Source: Frigidibacter sp. ROC022 (GTDB lineage Bacteria; Pseudomonadota; Alphaproteobacteria; Rhodobacterales; Rhodobacteraceae). Taken from it: DNA of 64,000 nucleotides. Positions 8,918 through 18,504 of the stretch are shown here, in pieces (within the stretch, counting starts at the first letter, position 1; the number at the start of each line of letters is the position of its first letter). Both the position numbers and the translations under genes were made by a program. Location: positions 124,001 to 188,000 of the forward strand of contig NZ_JANQDU010000002.1 of assembly GCF_024723735.1 (NCBI RefSeq). The letters run 5' to 3'. The notes beneath the pieces were generated by a model, which was not told the DNA's origin, did not search any database, and worked only from the letters and a program-made list of their open reading frames with translations.

Positions 8918-11900
8918 ATGGTCAGCAACACAAGGGAAATTGCGCTGGAACAGGCCATCGAACGTCACCTTTCCGGGCTGACCCGCGAAGAGCTTTCCAC
9001 CAGCCCCTCTGCCACCGCCCCCGGCCCCTTTCGCATCGGCCGGCCCGAGGATTTCGACGCCGAATTCGCGCTCGACACCCGGTTCTTCTGGCAATTTCTG
9101 GAAAGGACGCAAGGCAAGGTGCTGGACCGGCTGAAAACCCGCAATCCCGGTGACTGGCAGCGCAAGATCGTTGAGCGGCTTGACCGCACGATCCGGCAAA
9201 AGGGCGCGCTGCACCTGCTGAAAAAGGGGCTCTCGGTCGAAGACGCGCATTTCACGCTGCTGTTCCCTGCGCCGTTGGCCAGTTCGGCGGCCAGCGTGCA
9301 CGAAAACTTCGCCGCCAATATCTGGAGCGTCACGCGACAGGTCCGCTATTCCCGCGCCAATCCGGGCGAAGAGATCGACATGGTTCTGTTCGTCAACGGC
9401 CTGCCGCTGATCACGCTGGAGCTGAAGAACCCCTGGACCGGCCAGACCGCGCGCTATCACGGCCAGAAGCAATACCGCGAGGACCGCGACCCCAATCAAA
9501 CCCTGATGCAATTCGGCCGCGCGCTGGTGCATATGGCGGTGGACACCGACGAGGTGTACATGACCACCCGGCTTGCCGGCCCCGCCACCTATTTCCTGCC
9601 CTTCAACAAGGGCCACAACGAAGGCGCCGGCAATCCGCCCAACCCCGGCGGCCACAAGACCGCCTATTTGTGGGAAGAGGTGTTCCAGCCCCGCAGCCTG
9701 GCCGGCATCATCCAGCATTTCATGCTGCTCGAGGGCAAGCCGACAGATCCTCTGGCAAAACGGACGCTGATCTTTCCGCGCTATCACCAGCTGGACGTGG
9801 TTCGAAAGCTGCTGGATCACGCCGCGACGGAGGGCGTGGGGCATAGCTATCTGATCCAGCATTCGGCGGGTTCGGGCAAATCGAACTCGATCACCTGGGT
9901 GGCCTATCAGCTGATCGAGACCTATCCGGCCCGTCCGGACGTTCCCGGCGCGCGGGGGGCGGATCAGCCGCTGTTCGACAGCGTGATCGTGGTGACCGAC
10001 CGGCGGCTTCTGGACAAGCAGCTGCGCGAGAACATCAAGGATTTCTCCGAGGTCAAGAACATCGTCGCTCCGGCGCTGCGCTCGGCCGATCTGAAAGCGG
10101 CGCTGGAAAGCGGCAAGAAGATCATCATCACCACGATCCAGAAGTTCCCCTTCATCATCGACGGGATCGCCGACCTCAGCGACAAGCGCTTTGCGGTGAT
10201 CATCGACGAGGCCCACAGCGGACAAAGCGGCCTTGCCCATGACAACATGAACCGCGCGATGGGCGGGGGCGAGGCGGACCCCGACGAGGTCGATCCGCAG
10301 GACCTCATCCTCAGGGCGATGCAGGCGCGCAAGATGCGCGGCAACGCCTCGTATTTCGCCTTCACGGCGACGCCCAAGAACACGACGCTGGAAAAGTTTG
10401 GCGAGCGCCAGCCCGACGGCAGCTTCAAGCCATTTCACCTCTACAGCATGAAGCAGGCCATCGAAGAGGGCTTCATCCTCGACGTGCTGGCGAACTACAC
10501 GACCTACAAGAGCTATTACGAGATCCAGAAGTCGATCGCCGACAATCCGTTGTTTGACACCAAGAAAGCCCAGAAGAAGCTGCGCGCCCATGTCGAGCGC
10601 AGCCAGCAGACGATCAACACCAAGGCCGAGATCATGCTCGACCATTTCATCGAGCAGGTGGTGACGCCGAAGAAGCTGCGCGGCAAGGCCAAGGGGATGA
10701 TCGTCACCCAGAACATCGAGGCTGCGATCCGCTACTACAAGGCGATCACCAAGCTTCTGGCCGAGCGGGGCAATCCGTTCAAGGCGTTGATCGCATTTTC
10801 AGGTGAGAAGGTCGTGGATGGGGTGAGCTACACCGAGGCCGAGATGAACGGCTTTCCCGAAACCGAAACCCGCGATCAATTCGACAAGGACGAATACCGG
10901 CTCCTGGTGGTGGCCAACAAATACCTTACTGGCTTCGACCAGCCGAAGCTGACCGCGATGTATGTGGACAAGAAGCTGCAAGGCGTTTTGGCCGTTCAGG
11001 CGTTGTCGCGTCTCAATCGTGCAGCGCCGAAGCTCGGCAAACGGACCGAGGACCTGTTCATCCTCGATTTCTTCAACGATGCCGCCGACATCAAGGCCGC
11101 CTTCGACCCCTTCTACACCATCACCACACTTTCATCGGCCACCGACGTGAATGTGCTGCATGACCTGAAGGCCTCGCTCGATCAGGTTGGCGTCTATGAG
11201 TGGCAGGAAGTGGAAGATTTCGTCACGCGCTATTTCGCGGGGGAAGACGCGCAAAAGCTCAGCCCGCTGATTGACACTGTGGCAGACCGTTTCAACCAGC
11301 AGCTTGAACTCGAAGAAAAGGACAAGATCGACTTCAAGATCAAGGCGCGTCAGTTCGTCAAGATCTACGGCCAGATGGCCTCGATCATCCCGTTCGAGGT
11401 CGTCGCGTGGGAGAAGTTGTTCTGGTTCCTGAAGTTTCTGCTGCCGAAACTGAAAATCACGGACCCTGACCAGGATACGCTCGACGAGTTGCTGGAAGCG
11501 GTCGATCTGTCTTCTTACGGTCTCGAACGGACGAAACTCAATCATTCCATCGGCCTCGATTCGTCCCCCTCCGGGCTTGACCCTCAAAACCCGAACCCTC
11601 GGGGATACAGGGAGGGAGACCCGGAAAAGGATCCGCTGGATGAGATCATCAGAACCTTCAATGAACGATGGTTCCAAGGTTGGAGCGCGACGCCTGAGGA
11701 GCAACGGGTCAAGTTCGTGAACATCGTGAACAGCGTCCGAGCGCATCCCGACTACGCCGAGAAATATGAGGCGAACCCAGACCCTTTCAATCGCGAACTC
11801 GCGCTCGAAAAAATGCTGCAGGAGGTGATGCTGAAGCGCCGAAAGGAAGAGCTCGAACTGTACAAGCTTTTCGCATCAGACCCAGCCTTTAAGGCGGCCT

Positions 11901-11947
11901 GGAGCCAAAGCATTGCGAGCGTTTTGAAGAATCCTCAGGGCATGTGA
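8918..11947 (+). CDS. hsdR: Type I restriction endonuclease subunit R
   Basis: 1009 residues. The N-terminal PD-(D/E)XK nuclease is visible as I-D-M-V-L-F (Asp about 154) and L-E-L-K-N-P (about 167-172). The SF2 translocase follows, with Walker A H-S-A-G-S-G-K-S (about 315), DEAH in V-I-I-D-E-A-H-S-G-Q (about 428), F-T-A-T-P and a C-terminal RecA-like domain with G-F-D-Q-P and Q-A-L-S-R-L-N-R. A helical C-terminal domain should bind the methyltransferase core. It translocates unmethylated DNA and cleaves it. All key motifs are intact. It lies 11 bp after hsdS in the same operon. Confidence 0.97.
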   Translation: MVSNTREIALEQAIERHLSGLTREELSTSPSATAPGPFRIGRPEDFDAEFALDTRFFWQFLERTQGKVLDRLKTRNPGDWQRKIVERLDRTIRQKGALHLLKKGLSVEDAHFTLLFPAPLASSAASVHENFAANIWSVTRQVRYSRANPGEEIDMVLFVNGLPLITLELKNPWTGQTARYHGQKQYREDRDPNQTLMQFGRALVHMAVDTDEVYMTTRLAGPATYFLPFNKGHNEGAGNPPNPGGHKTAYLWEEVFQPRSLAGIIQHFMLLEGKPTDPLAKRTLIFPRYHQLDVVRKLLDHAATEGVGHSYLIQHSAGSGKSNSITWVAYQLIETYPARPDVPGARGADQPLFDSVIVVTDRRLLDKQLRENIKDFSEVKNIVAPALRSADLKAALESGKKIIITTIQKFPFIIDGIADLSDKRFAVIIDEAHSGQSGLAHDNMNRAMGGGEADPDEVDPQDLILRAMQARKMRGNASYFAFTATPKNTTLEKFGERQPDGSFKPFHLYSMKQAIEEGFILDVLANYTTYKSYYEIQKSIADNPLFDTKKAQKKLRAHVERSQQTINTKAEIMLDHFIEQVVTPKKLRGKAKGMIVTQNIEAAIRYYKAITKLLAERGNPFKALIAFSGEKVVDGVSYTEAEMNGFPETETRDQFDKDEYRLLVVANKYLTGFDQPKLTAMYVDKKLQGVLAVQALSRLNRAAPKLGKRTEDLFILDFFNDAADIKAAFDPFYTITTLSSATDVNVLHDLKASLDQVGVYEWQEVEDFVTRYFAGEDAQKLSPLIDTVADRFNQQLELEEKDKIDFKIKARQFVKIYGQMASIIPFEVVAWEKLFWFLKFLLPKLKITDPDQDTLDELLEAVDLSSYGLERTKLNHSIGLDSSPSGLDPQNPNPRGYREGDPEKDPLDEIIRTFNERWFQGWSATPEEQRVKFVNIVNSVRAHPDYAEKYEANPDPFNRELALEKMLQEVMLKRRKEELELYKLFASDPAFKAAWSQSIASVLKNPQGM

Positions 11948-11961
11948 GTTGATTTTTTTGC

Positions 11962-11984
11962 CGTATCCCGAAGTCGTATCCCGA
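11962..11984. repeat. Tandem decamer CGTATCCCGA x2
   Basis: CGTATCCCGA occurs at 11962 and 11975 (13-bp period) in the 52-bp gap between hsdR and the next gene. The gap also contains CATGTGA twice (near 11941 and 11988), which suggests a small duplication made when the neighbouring gene was joined. Confidence 0.5.
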
Positions 11985-11999
11985 GCCATGTGAATTTTG

Positions 12000-12980
12000 A
12001 TGAAACCCCGCTCGATCAATATCTTCCTGCTCGACGGCGACCCGAATGGCATTCGAGTGGCGCAAATCTCGATGTCGACGATCCAGGCAATCGCTTTCCG
12101 GCGCAATCAGCTCCGGCGGGTACGCCAAGCTTTCCCCGAGATCGAGCGGCCAGGCGTCTACATCCTGATCGGGACGGACGAGGAGGCGCAGGACAGGCAA
12201 CTCGCATACATCGGTGAATCCGAAGGCGTCGGTGGTCGCTTGTCAAATCATAATTCGAACGAAACCGGAAGTGACGCCAAAGGCTTCTGGACCGATACCG
12301 TGGCGTTGATCAGCAAGGACGAGAATCTGACCAAGAGCCATGCACGTTACGTCGAGGCATGTCTTATCAGGGGTGTAGGGAGCAATCCGCGCTGGTCCCT
12401 GCCTAACAACACACAGACCCCTGCGAACGACGCCGGCAAGCTGCCACTGCCAGATCGCGCAGCCATGGACGAGTTCGTCGACCAGACGAAAACGTTAGTC
12501 GGAGCGCTCGGCTGGGATCTCTTCCGAGAAATCCGCGGACAAAAACCGGAGCAAAGCCAGAGGCGCGACCTTCCGAAAACTGACTCCACTGAAAGCCCTC
12601 GCTTCTTTTTTCGTGGCGACGGCTTCGCTGCAGAGATGGAGATAAGCCCGTCTGGCGATTTCGTTGTCACGGCTGGGTCAAGGGCGAGAATTCGAACGAC
12701 CCGAACGATACCGAGGGGAACTCTCTCGCTCCGGAAGACCCTAGTCGAGAAGGGCGTACTCCGCGAGGAAGGCGATTTTCTGGTTTTCACAAGCGCCTAC
12801 AGCTTCAGGTCTGCTTCCGCCGCCGCAGCGGCTGTCATTGGAGCGAGCGCCAATGGCCGGATCCTCTGGAAACTTCCGGATGGGCGCACCTATGCAGATT
12901 GGGAGGCCAACCAGGACGCAATAGAGAACCCGCCCGCGGAGCCCCTTCACCCCACCTTCGCGCCCCAGAACGACGTCTGA
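12000..12980 (+). CDS. GIY-YIG nuclease-like protein with C-terminal DUF4357
   Basis: 326 residues. The first half contains the GIY-YIG core: P-G-V-Y-I-L-I-G (about 40-47) and Q-L-A-Y-I-G-E-S (about 61-68), then an Arg in G-G-R-L and a Glu in Y-V-E-A-C-L-I. The C-terminal part (A-S-A-A-A-A-A-V-I-G-A-S-A-N-G-R, D-G-R-T-Y-A-D-W-E) is DUF4357. This combination is common beside type I restriction systems. The gene starts 53 bp after hsdR and may be co-transcribed. Its last 34 bp run antisense into the 3' end of the prophage DUF2793 gene, and its final residues look like read-through into that gene, so this is a junction between cargo and prophage. Confidence 0.8.
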   Translation: MKPRSINIFLLDGDPNGIRVAQISMSTIQAIAFRRNQLRRVRQAFPEIERPGVYILIGTDEEAQDRQLAYIGESEGVGGRLSNHNSNETGSDAKGFWTDTVALISKDENLTKSHARYVEACLIRGVGSNPRWSLPNNTQTPANDAGKLPLPDRAAMDEFVDQTKTLVGALGWDLFREIRGQKPEQSQRRDLPKTDSTESPRFFFRGDGFAAEMEISPSGDFVVTAGSRARIRTTRTIPRGTLSLRKTLVEKGVLREEGDFLVFTSAYSFRSASAAAAAVIGASANGRILWKLPDGRTYADWEANQDAIENPPAEPLHPTFAPQNDV

Positions 12981-14023
12981 TCTGCCGCAAAATACCCATC
13001 CGCCGCGCGGAAATACCCCTGCAGCTCGACGGTATCGCCAGCCGCCAGATCCACCATCGTCTGCAGCCAGAGCGCCGTCGCCTCGGAGACATGCGCCCCG
13101 CTGATCTCTCCGCGCGAGCCGCGGATTTCGGTCGTGCCGTTCAGCACGAGCCGCCCGCTCATCCGCGCCGAGGTGCTGGCGTTGACCTTGTAGAGGAGCG
13201 TCGCGCCGAAGAGATAGGTGCCGTCCGATGGCGCCACGAACTGGTTGTTCGCGGCGTCGAAGGCGCCCTGGTCGTTATAGTCGGTGTTGTTGATCCCGAT
13301 CTTCGTCCAGGTCCCGACACCGACGTAGTTGTCGTAATTGGTCCAGGCCTTGAAGCGGGGCAGCCGGGGCTGGTCGACGATGCCGCTGGCGTTGTCGGCG
13401 CTGAGGGCGTCGAAGAAGGTGCTGCCGTCGTCCGAGACGGCAAGGCGGAAGCGGTCCGAACCGAAGAGCCCCAGCAGCGCCTTGGTCACGAAGCCGGTCT
13501 GCAGCGTGAGGCCGAGATCGTCGCCCGAAGCCTCCTTGTTCATCGTGTAGAACAGATCGCCGGTGCCGCCCTCTGCGACGGTCTTCGCGGTCCAGAGCGC
13601 GGCATTGAGCTTTGCCGAGAACGGGTTCGAGGTATCCGCCGTGGTGCCGAACCCGAGCCGTGCGAGGTTCTGCAGCGCGTCCGGGGTGGTGCCGACCCAG
13701 CCGGAACCGTCGTAGACCAGCAGCAGCGCCTCGTCTTCGACCCACGCCCGCCAGCCTGTGCGCGGCGGCAGGCGCAGCCACGCCCCATCGCTGAACAGCG
13801 CCACGTTCAGGTCCCAGCCGGCCCAGTCGCCGGTCGCACCCGAAGCAACGATGTAGCGATCGCCATCGGTGGGGGTTGCTGGAGGCGCGGCCAGGTCGCG
13901 ATCGAGGACCGAGAGCTGCACGAGCCCGTCGAGGATCCGCAGCGCCTCGTTGTGGGTGACATGCTTCTGGGCCTGGCCACCAAGGATGTAGGGCAGCAGA
14001 AGATGGGTCGTGGTGTCGGACAT
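12947..14023 (-). CDS. DUF2793 phage protein with C1q-like C-terminal domain (tail fibre-like)
   Basis: 358 residues. The N-terminal half (L-L-L-P-Y-I-L-G-G-Q-A-Q-K-H-V-T-H-N-E, W-A-G-W-D-L-N-V-A-L-F, W-L-R-L-P-P-R-T-G-W) is DUF2793, found at the distal end of GTA-like tail operons. The last 120 residues (F-V-A-P-S-D-G-T-Y-L-F, S-G-R-L-V-L-N-G, G-D-T-V-E-L-Q-G-Y) resemble a C1q/TNF jelly roll, a fold used for trimerisation and receptor binding. It is the last gene of the prophage late operon, so a receptor-binding or fibre role is inferred. Confidence 0.75.
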   Translation of the reverse strand: MSDTTTHLLLPYILGGQAQKHVTHNEALRILDGLVQLSVLDRDLAAPPATPTDGDRYIVASGATGDWAGWDLNVALFSDGAWLRLPPRTGWRAWVEDEALLLVYDGSGWVGTTPDALQNLARLGFGTTADTSNPFSAKLNAALWTAKTVAEGGTGDLFYTMNKEASGDDLGLTLQTGFVTKALLGLFGSDRFRLAVSDDGSTFFDALSADNASGIVDQPRLPRFKAWTNYDNYVGVGTWTKIGINNTDYNDQGAFDAANNQFVAPSDGTYLFGATLLYKVNASTSARMSGRLVLNGTTEIRGSRGEISGAHVSEATALWLQTMVDLAAGDTVELQGYFRAADGYFAADQTSFWGAKVG

Positions 14024-14098
14024 GGGCGGTCTCCAGAACGAAGAACGCCGCCTGCATGGCAGACGGCGAGCAATGGCGCTGAGATGGGCGTTGGCGGG

Positions 14099-14479
14099 CT
14101 ACCCGTGTTCGGGCGTCTCCCCTGGGATGGCCGAGAGAATCGGATCGGGCTTCGGCGCATCCCACTTGGCGGTCATCGCGGCCCAGCGATCGATCTCCGC
14201 CCGGAATGCCGGATCGTCGATCCGCAGATGGAATGTGTAGAGCCGGTCCACGATCTCGCGCATCAGAGCACCCATTTCGTCGTCATTGATCCGCGAGACC
14301 TCGGACCACGGAATGCGTCTGCCCGCAGCGTCCTCGACGATGACGTCGGTGCCATCACCCGTGTGCGAGACTGGCGTCAGGCCGGCATGCAGGGCCTCCA
14401 ACTGCGTGTTGCGCACGCAGGCCACGGCCATCACTCTGGCAAGCTGGGCGGCAATCTGGTCTTCGTCCTCGGGGCGCAT
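14099..14479 (-). CDS. Hypothetical phage protein
   Basis: 126 residues, acidic, without membrane segments. It begins M-R-P-E-D-E-D-Q-I-A-A-Q-L-A-R-V and has D-D-E-M-G-A-L-M-R-E-I-V-D-R-L-Y-T-F in the middle. The gene lies between the GTA-like tail tip gene and the DUF2793 gene on the same strand, so a minor tail or fibre-assembly role is possible. No family recognised. Confidence 0.65.
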   Translation of the reverse strand: MRPEDEDQIAAQLARVMAVACVRNTQLEALHAGLTPVSHTGDGTDVIVEDAAGRRIPWSEVSRINDDEMGALMREIVDRLYTFHLRIDDPAFRAEIDRWAAMTAKWDAPKPDPILSAIPGETPEHG

Positions 14480-14532
14480 GTCACCAGCCTACGCCGGAGG
14501 GTGCGCGGCTGGCCAGAACTCATTGCGTGGTC

Positions 14533-17500
14533 TCAGAAGCTCAGCGTGACGGTTTTCGGCGCGCCCCGCCCCACCAGGGCGGAGAGCTGGTAGATTCGGA
14601 TGTCGAGGCTGTCGCCGGGACCAAGCGGTGCGCCCCAGTCGGCGGTCTGCTGGGCGGCGGTGTAGAGCGCACTGGTGGTGGTCGCGCTCAGCACCCGCTT
14701 CACGGCAGCGCCGTCGAGGATCTCGACCTCGTAGGCTTCGAGTTCTTCTTCGAGCGGCACCTCGAGCCCGGTCCAGCTGTCGGCCGCGAGCGCGCGAGAT
14801 CGGCGTGTCCAGCAGATGGTGAGGTCTCCGGGCGTGCGCGGCCTGCGCCAAGGCGGCTCGACATGGGCGACCGAGAACGGGCGCAAGCCGACGCCTTCGG
14901 GCGTGAAGGATTGCGCGACGTAGGTCTCATCGCTGACCGGGTGGCTCGCCGGGCCGATGCGCCAGTTCCACGGGATGCCGATATCGGCCTCGGCGATGGG
15001 CAGCGTGGCGAGGCTGTCGTCAAGCACCACGACGCGGGCGCCGGCAGGTGCCGGGTTGCCCATGGCACCTTCCGTGCCGCGCTGGCCGCGCAGAAGCCGG
15101 GTCAGGCGATACCGGCCCGGCGCGATGAGTTCCGCCGCGCCCGCCTGCACGATTTCGCAGGTGCCGGGCGCGCTCTCGATGGCGAGCGCGTTTGCCCCAC
15201 CGAAGAGCGCCAGGTCGGTGACACTCTCCAGCGTGCCCGACAGCAGATCGACCTCCAGCACATTGCCAAGATCGAACCGCGACGTCGGTCCCGGATGGAG
15301 GTCGGAAACCAGCGTGCCGATCCGTGCCCGACTGCCGAACGTCGTCAGCAGATCGAACCCGTCCGTGGAGGGGCTTCGGAACACCGCCATTTCGCCCGGC
15401 CACGGCGCGGCATGGGCTGCAATGAACGGCCGATGCGCGGGCTGGTCCTCGGACAGTTGCGGCAGATCCAGCAACACGACCTCGGGCGCGCCGAACACCA
15501 CAGCCCGTGAGAGCGCCGAGGGCCGCGGCTCCCCCGGCGGCAGGTCGTAGGCCTCGCGGTCCTGGCGGACGGCCTCGATGCCGCGCGCGTCCGCATCTGC
15601 GATGGAGACGAGGCGCAACGGGAGGGACCGCCCATCATGTGCCAGCGCCACGACGTCAGCCGGATCGAGCGCCAGCCTCGACGGTGGCAGGCGGAAGGTG
15701 GCGCTCTCGCGGCCCGTCCAGGCTTCCATCAGCGCGCGGCGACAGCGGCGCTCGGCCTCCTCGGGTGGCACGGCCATCGGAAAGTCCTCCGAGGCGATCC
15801 GAGTCGTATCGACGGTGATGCGCCGGGCCTCGACCTGCGCGGCCTCGTAATCCTCGTCAGCCCGCGCGACCTGCCACTTCAGTGCCTGCGGCAGTTCGGT
15901 CTCCTGGCCGCGGGTGAGCTCGAGACCCTCGCCCTCCTGCGCGGCGACAAGACCATCCGGCGAAACGCTCGCCACCGCCGCCCTGCCCCGCATTTTGAGC
16001 CGGATCACGCCCTCGGTCTCGACGGCATCGAAGCCGAAGTGACGCGCAAGCGTGGTGATCGAGGCGCGCGGGGACTCCAGCGCGTCGATGACGTAACCCT
16101 CGACCGCGCCCCAGAGACCCGAGACGTCGATGCGGTCCTCGGGCAAGCCCGCGCGCAGGCAGAGATGCCGGACCAGCGCGGCGAGAGAGACTGCCCCGAG
16201 GCGACCGGTGAGCCAGTGCCCCAGCCGCCAGTTCTCGCCATCCGTCCAGACGTCGGTCAGCGCCGGGAAGAACGGGTATGGCCGGGCGTCCCAGGTCCAG
16301 GCGGCGCATTCGGGAAGGTCGACCATCGGGCCGCCATAGACGGAGGAGACTGGATTGTTCGCCGCCTCGCCCCAATACAGGTAGGTTGCCTCCAGGTAGG
16401 CGCGCTGGATCGCGTCATCGCGCCAGCCGCGGGAGAAGTACGGCGTGAAGCTTTCCGAGGACTTCGGGTCGAAGAAGACGTTGGGCTGGTTGGTGCCGCG
16501 ATCAATGGCGGGACAGCCGAGCTCCGTGAAGTGGATGGGCTTGGCCTCGGGCACCCACGCCGTCGGCGTGCCGGCCTCCACCCCGCCCGGGCGGTCGTAA
16601 TGCGGGTTCGACCACCAGCTGCGCAGGTCCTTGGTGCGGAAGACCCATGGCTTGCCCGCGCTGCCATCCGTGATGGGCGTGCGCAGCTGCGCGGCGCGGT
16701 CAGCGTCGGAGGCATAGAACCAGTCGAACCCTTCGCCGCCGGCGATGTTGGCCTGCAGGTAGCCACGGTCGTAAATCGCGGGCCAGCCTTGGTGCGCGTC
16801 CATGTGCTCAAAGCCGTCGCGCCAGTCGGAGAGCGGCATGTAGTTGTCGATCCCGACGAAATCATCGTTGCCGTCCGCCCAGAGCGGGTCGAGGTGGAAG
16901 AACCCATCCCCCGAGCTATCCTGCGGCTGGTGCCCGAAATACTCGCTCCAGTCTGCCGCGTAGCTGATCTTCGTGCCCGCCCCGAGGATGGCGCGGACGT
17001 CGGCGGCGAGTTCGCGAAAGGCCTGTACCGCAGGATATGTGCCGGGTCCCGAGCGGATCGTGGTCAGCCCGCGCATCTCGGAGCTGATCAGGAAGGCATC
17101 GACACCGCCCGCCGCCGCGCAGAGATGGGCGTAATGCAGCACCATGCGCCGCAGGCCCCAGTCGCCCGGATCGCCCGTCCAGGAGACGCTCTCGCCCGAG
17201 ATGGCGAAGTCCGAGGGGCTGGCATTGCCGAAAATGGCCGCCACCTGGGCCTCGGCCGCCGTGGTCTTGTCCACGGAGCCCGCGTAACCCGCCGCCGGCG
17301 AGCAGGTGATCCGTCCCCGCCAGGGAAACGCCGGTTGGCCCATCTCGGCCGCGTTGTCGCTGTAGGGGTTCGGCAGGCTGTTGCCCGGCGGCACGTCCAT
17401 CAGGATGAAGGGATAGAAGGTCACGCGCAGGCCGCGTGCCTTCATCTCCTTGATCGCCTGCACCACGGCAAAGTCGGCCGGCGTGCCGCCATAGACCGGC

Positions 17501-18495
17501 CGGTTCTCGGGATCGCGGCCGACGAGATAGGCGGCGGACCGGCTCACGCCGTTGACGCTCCACATCTGCGGGCTGGTGGTCTTCTCAGCCACCTCGACGC
17601 CGGGCCGCACCTTGCATGAGCCTGCGCGCAGGTCGTCGCCGAACCACGCCACCACGAGGCTGACGCTCTCCAAGTGCGGCGCGCTGGCCTGCAACCGGTC
17701 GAGCGCCACCACCATGTCGGCGGTGTCCGACAGCGCGTTCAGGTTCTCCGGCTCCTGCGCCCCACTGCTGCCCTTGCGGATGCCCTCCGTGGCATAGGTG
17801 AACTCGCCCGAGGCCGGGATCATGGTGACGGCCTTCACCAGCCCTTCGGCCGTGTCGGGATCCGCCAGCGGGCGAAAGACCTCGAAGGAGAGCTGCGGCA
17901 GGCGGTTGCCGTAATCCCCAAGCGGCAGCTCCTCGAAGACGACATAGGCGGTGTCGCGATAGGCCGGGGTGTTCTCCGCCCCCATCTTCGCGGCGATGAA
18001 CGGGTCCGGCGTCTGCGCCTCGTCGCCCGGATACCAGCGCCAGGTGACGCCGGAGAGGTCCATCGGATTGCCGTCGGCCCAGATCCGGCCGATGCCGGTG
18101 ATCGGGCCTTCACAGAGAGCAACAGCGAAGCTGGCGTAGTAGAGATACTCGGTGGTCTTGACCTTCGGGCCGGTGCCCTTCCCGCCGCCCTGCGTGGTGG
18201 TCTTGGTCTCCTCGCGGAAGTCGGTCGCCCAGATGATGTTGCCGCCCGTGCGCATGCGGCCAAAGACGCGCGGGATCACGGCGCCTTCGGTCGCGGAGGT
18301 GATCCGCAGGCTGTCGAGCCGCGCGCCCTCGATGCGCTGAGCCGGCGCCAGCGAGGAAGCGATCCAGTTGTCGACGACCGAGCCGATGCCGGCTCCGATG
18401 AACTTGCCGATGGTGACGGCGCTGACGCCAAGGATCCCGCCACCGATCGAACCGCCAATGGCGGCGCCGGCGGCGCCGAGCACAAGTGTGGCCAT
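14533..18495 (-). CDS. GTA-like tail tip/hub protein with TIM-barrel domain
   Basis: 1320 residues. It starts with a glycine/alanine-rich hydrophobic segment (residues 5-40), then a tail-hub region, then a glycoside-hydrolase-like TIM barrel (about residues 430-740) with D-D-F-V-G-I-D-N-Y-M and the putative acid F-T-E-L-G-C-P (about 660), and finally beta-rich and fibronectin-like parts. This is the architecture of RcGTA gp15 and related megatron tail proteins, which form the baseplate and peptidoglycan/capsule-contacting tip. It follows the NlpC/P60, DUF2163 and DUF2460 genes in the conserved GTA order. The frame is intact. Confidence 0.9.
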   Translation of the reverse strand: MATLVLGAAGAAIGGSIGGGILGVSAVTIGKFIGAGIGSVVDNWIASSLAPAQRIEGARLDSLRITSATEGAVIPRVFGRMRTGGNIIWATDFREETKTTTQGGGKGTGPKVKTTEYLYYASFAVALCEGPITGIGRIWADGNPMDLSGVTWRWYPGDEAQTPDPFIAAKMGAENTPAYRDTAYVVFEELPLGDYGNRLPQLSFEVFRPLADPDTAEGLVKAVTMIPASGEFTYATEGIRKGSSGAQEPENLNALSDTADMVVALDRLQASAPHLESVSLVVAWFGDDLRAGSCKVRPGVEVAEKTTSPQMWSVNGVSRSAAYLVGRDPENRPVYGGTPADFAVVQAIKEMKARGLRVTFYPFILMDVPPGNSLPNPYSDNAAEMGQPAFPWRGRITCSPAAGYAGSVDKTTAAEAQVAAIFGNASPSDFAISGESVSWTGDPGDWGLRRMVLHYAHLCAAAGGVDAFLISSEMRGLTTIRSGPGTYPAVQAFRELAADVRAILGAGTKISYAADWSEYFGHQPQDSSGDGFFHLDPLWADGNDDFVGIDNYMPLSDWRDGFEHMDAHQGWPAIYDRGYLQANIAGGEGFDWFYASDADRAAQLRTPITDGSAGKPWVFRTKDLRSWWSNPHYDRPGGVEAGTPTAWVPEAKPIHFTELGCPAIDRGTNQPNVFFDPKSSESFTPYFSRGWRDDAIQRAYLEATYLYWGEAANNPVSSVYGGPMVDLPECAAWTWDARPYPFFPALTDVWTDGENWRLGHWLTGRLGAVSLAALVRHLCLRAGLPEDRIDVSGLWGAVEGYVIDALESPRASITTLARHFGFDAVETEGVIRLKMRGRAAVASVSPDGLVAAQEGEGLELTRGQETELPQALKWQVARADEDYEAAQVEARRITVDTTRIASEDFPMAVPPEEAERRCRRALMEAWTGRESATFRLPPSRLALDPADVVALAHDGRSLPLRLVSIADADARGIEAVRQDREAYDLPPGEPRPSALSRAVVFGAPEVVLLDLPQLSEDQPAHRPFIAAHAAPWPGEMAVFRSPSTDGFDLLTTFGSRARIGTLVSDLHPGPTSRFDLGNVLEVDLLSGTLESVTDLALFGGANALAIESAPGTCEIVQAGAAELIAPGRYRLTRLLRGQRGTEGAMGNPAPAGARVVVLDDSLATLPIAEADIGIPWNWRIGPASHPVSDETYVAQSFTPEGVGLRPFSVAHVEPPWRRPRTPGDLTICWTRRSRALAADSWTGLEVPLEEELEAYEVEILDGAAVKRVLSATTTSALYTAAQQTADWGAPLGPGDSLDIRIYQLSALVGRGAPKTVTLSF

Positions 18496-18504
18496 GTGAA
18501 AACT

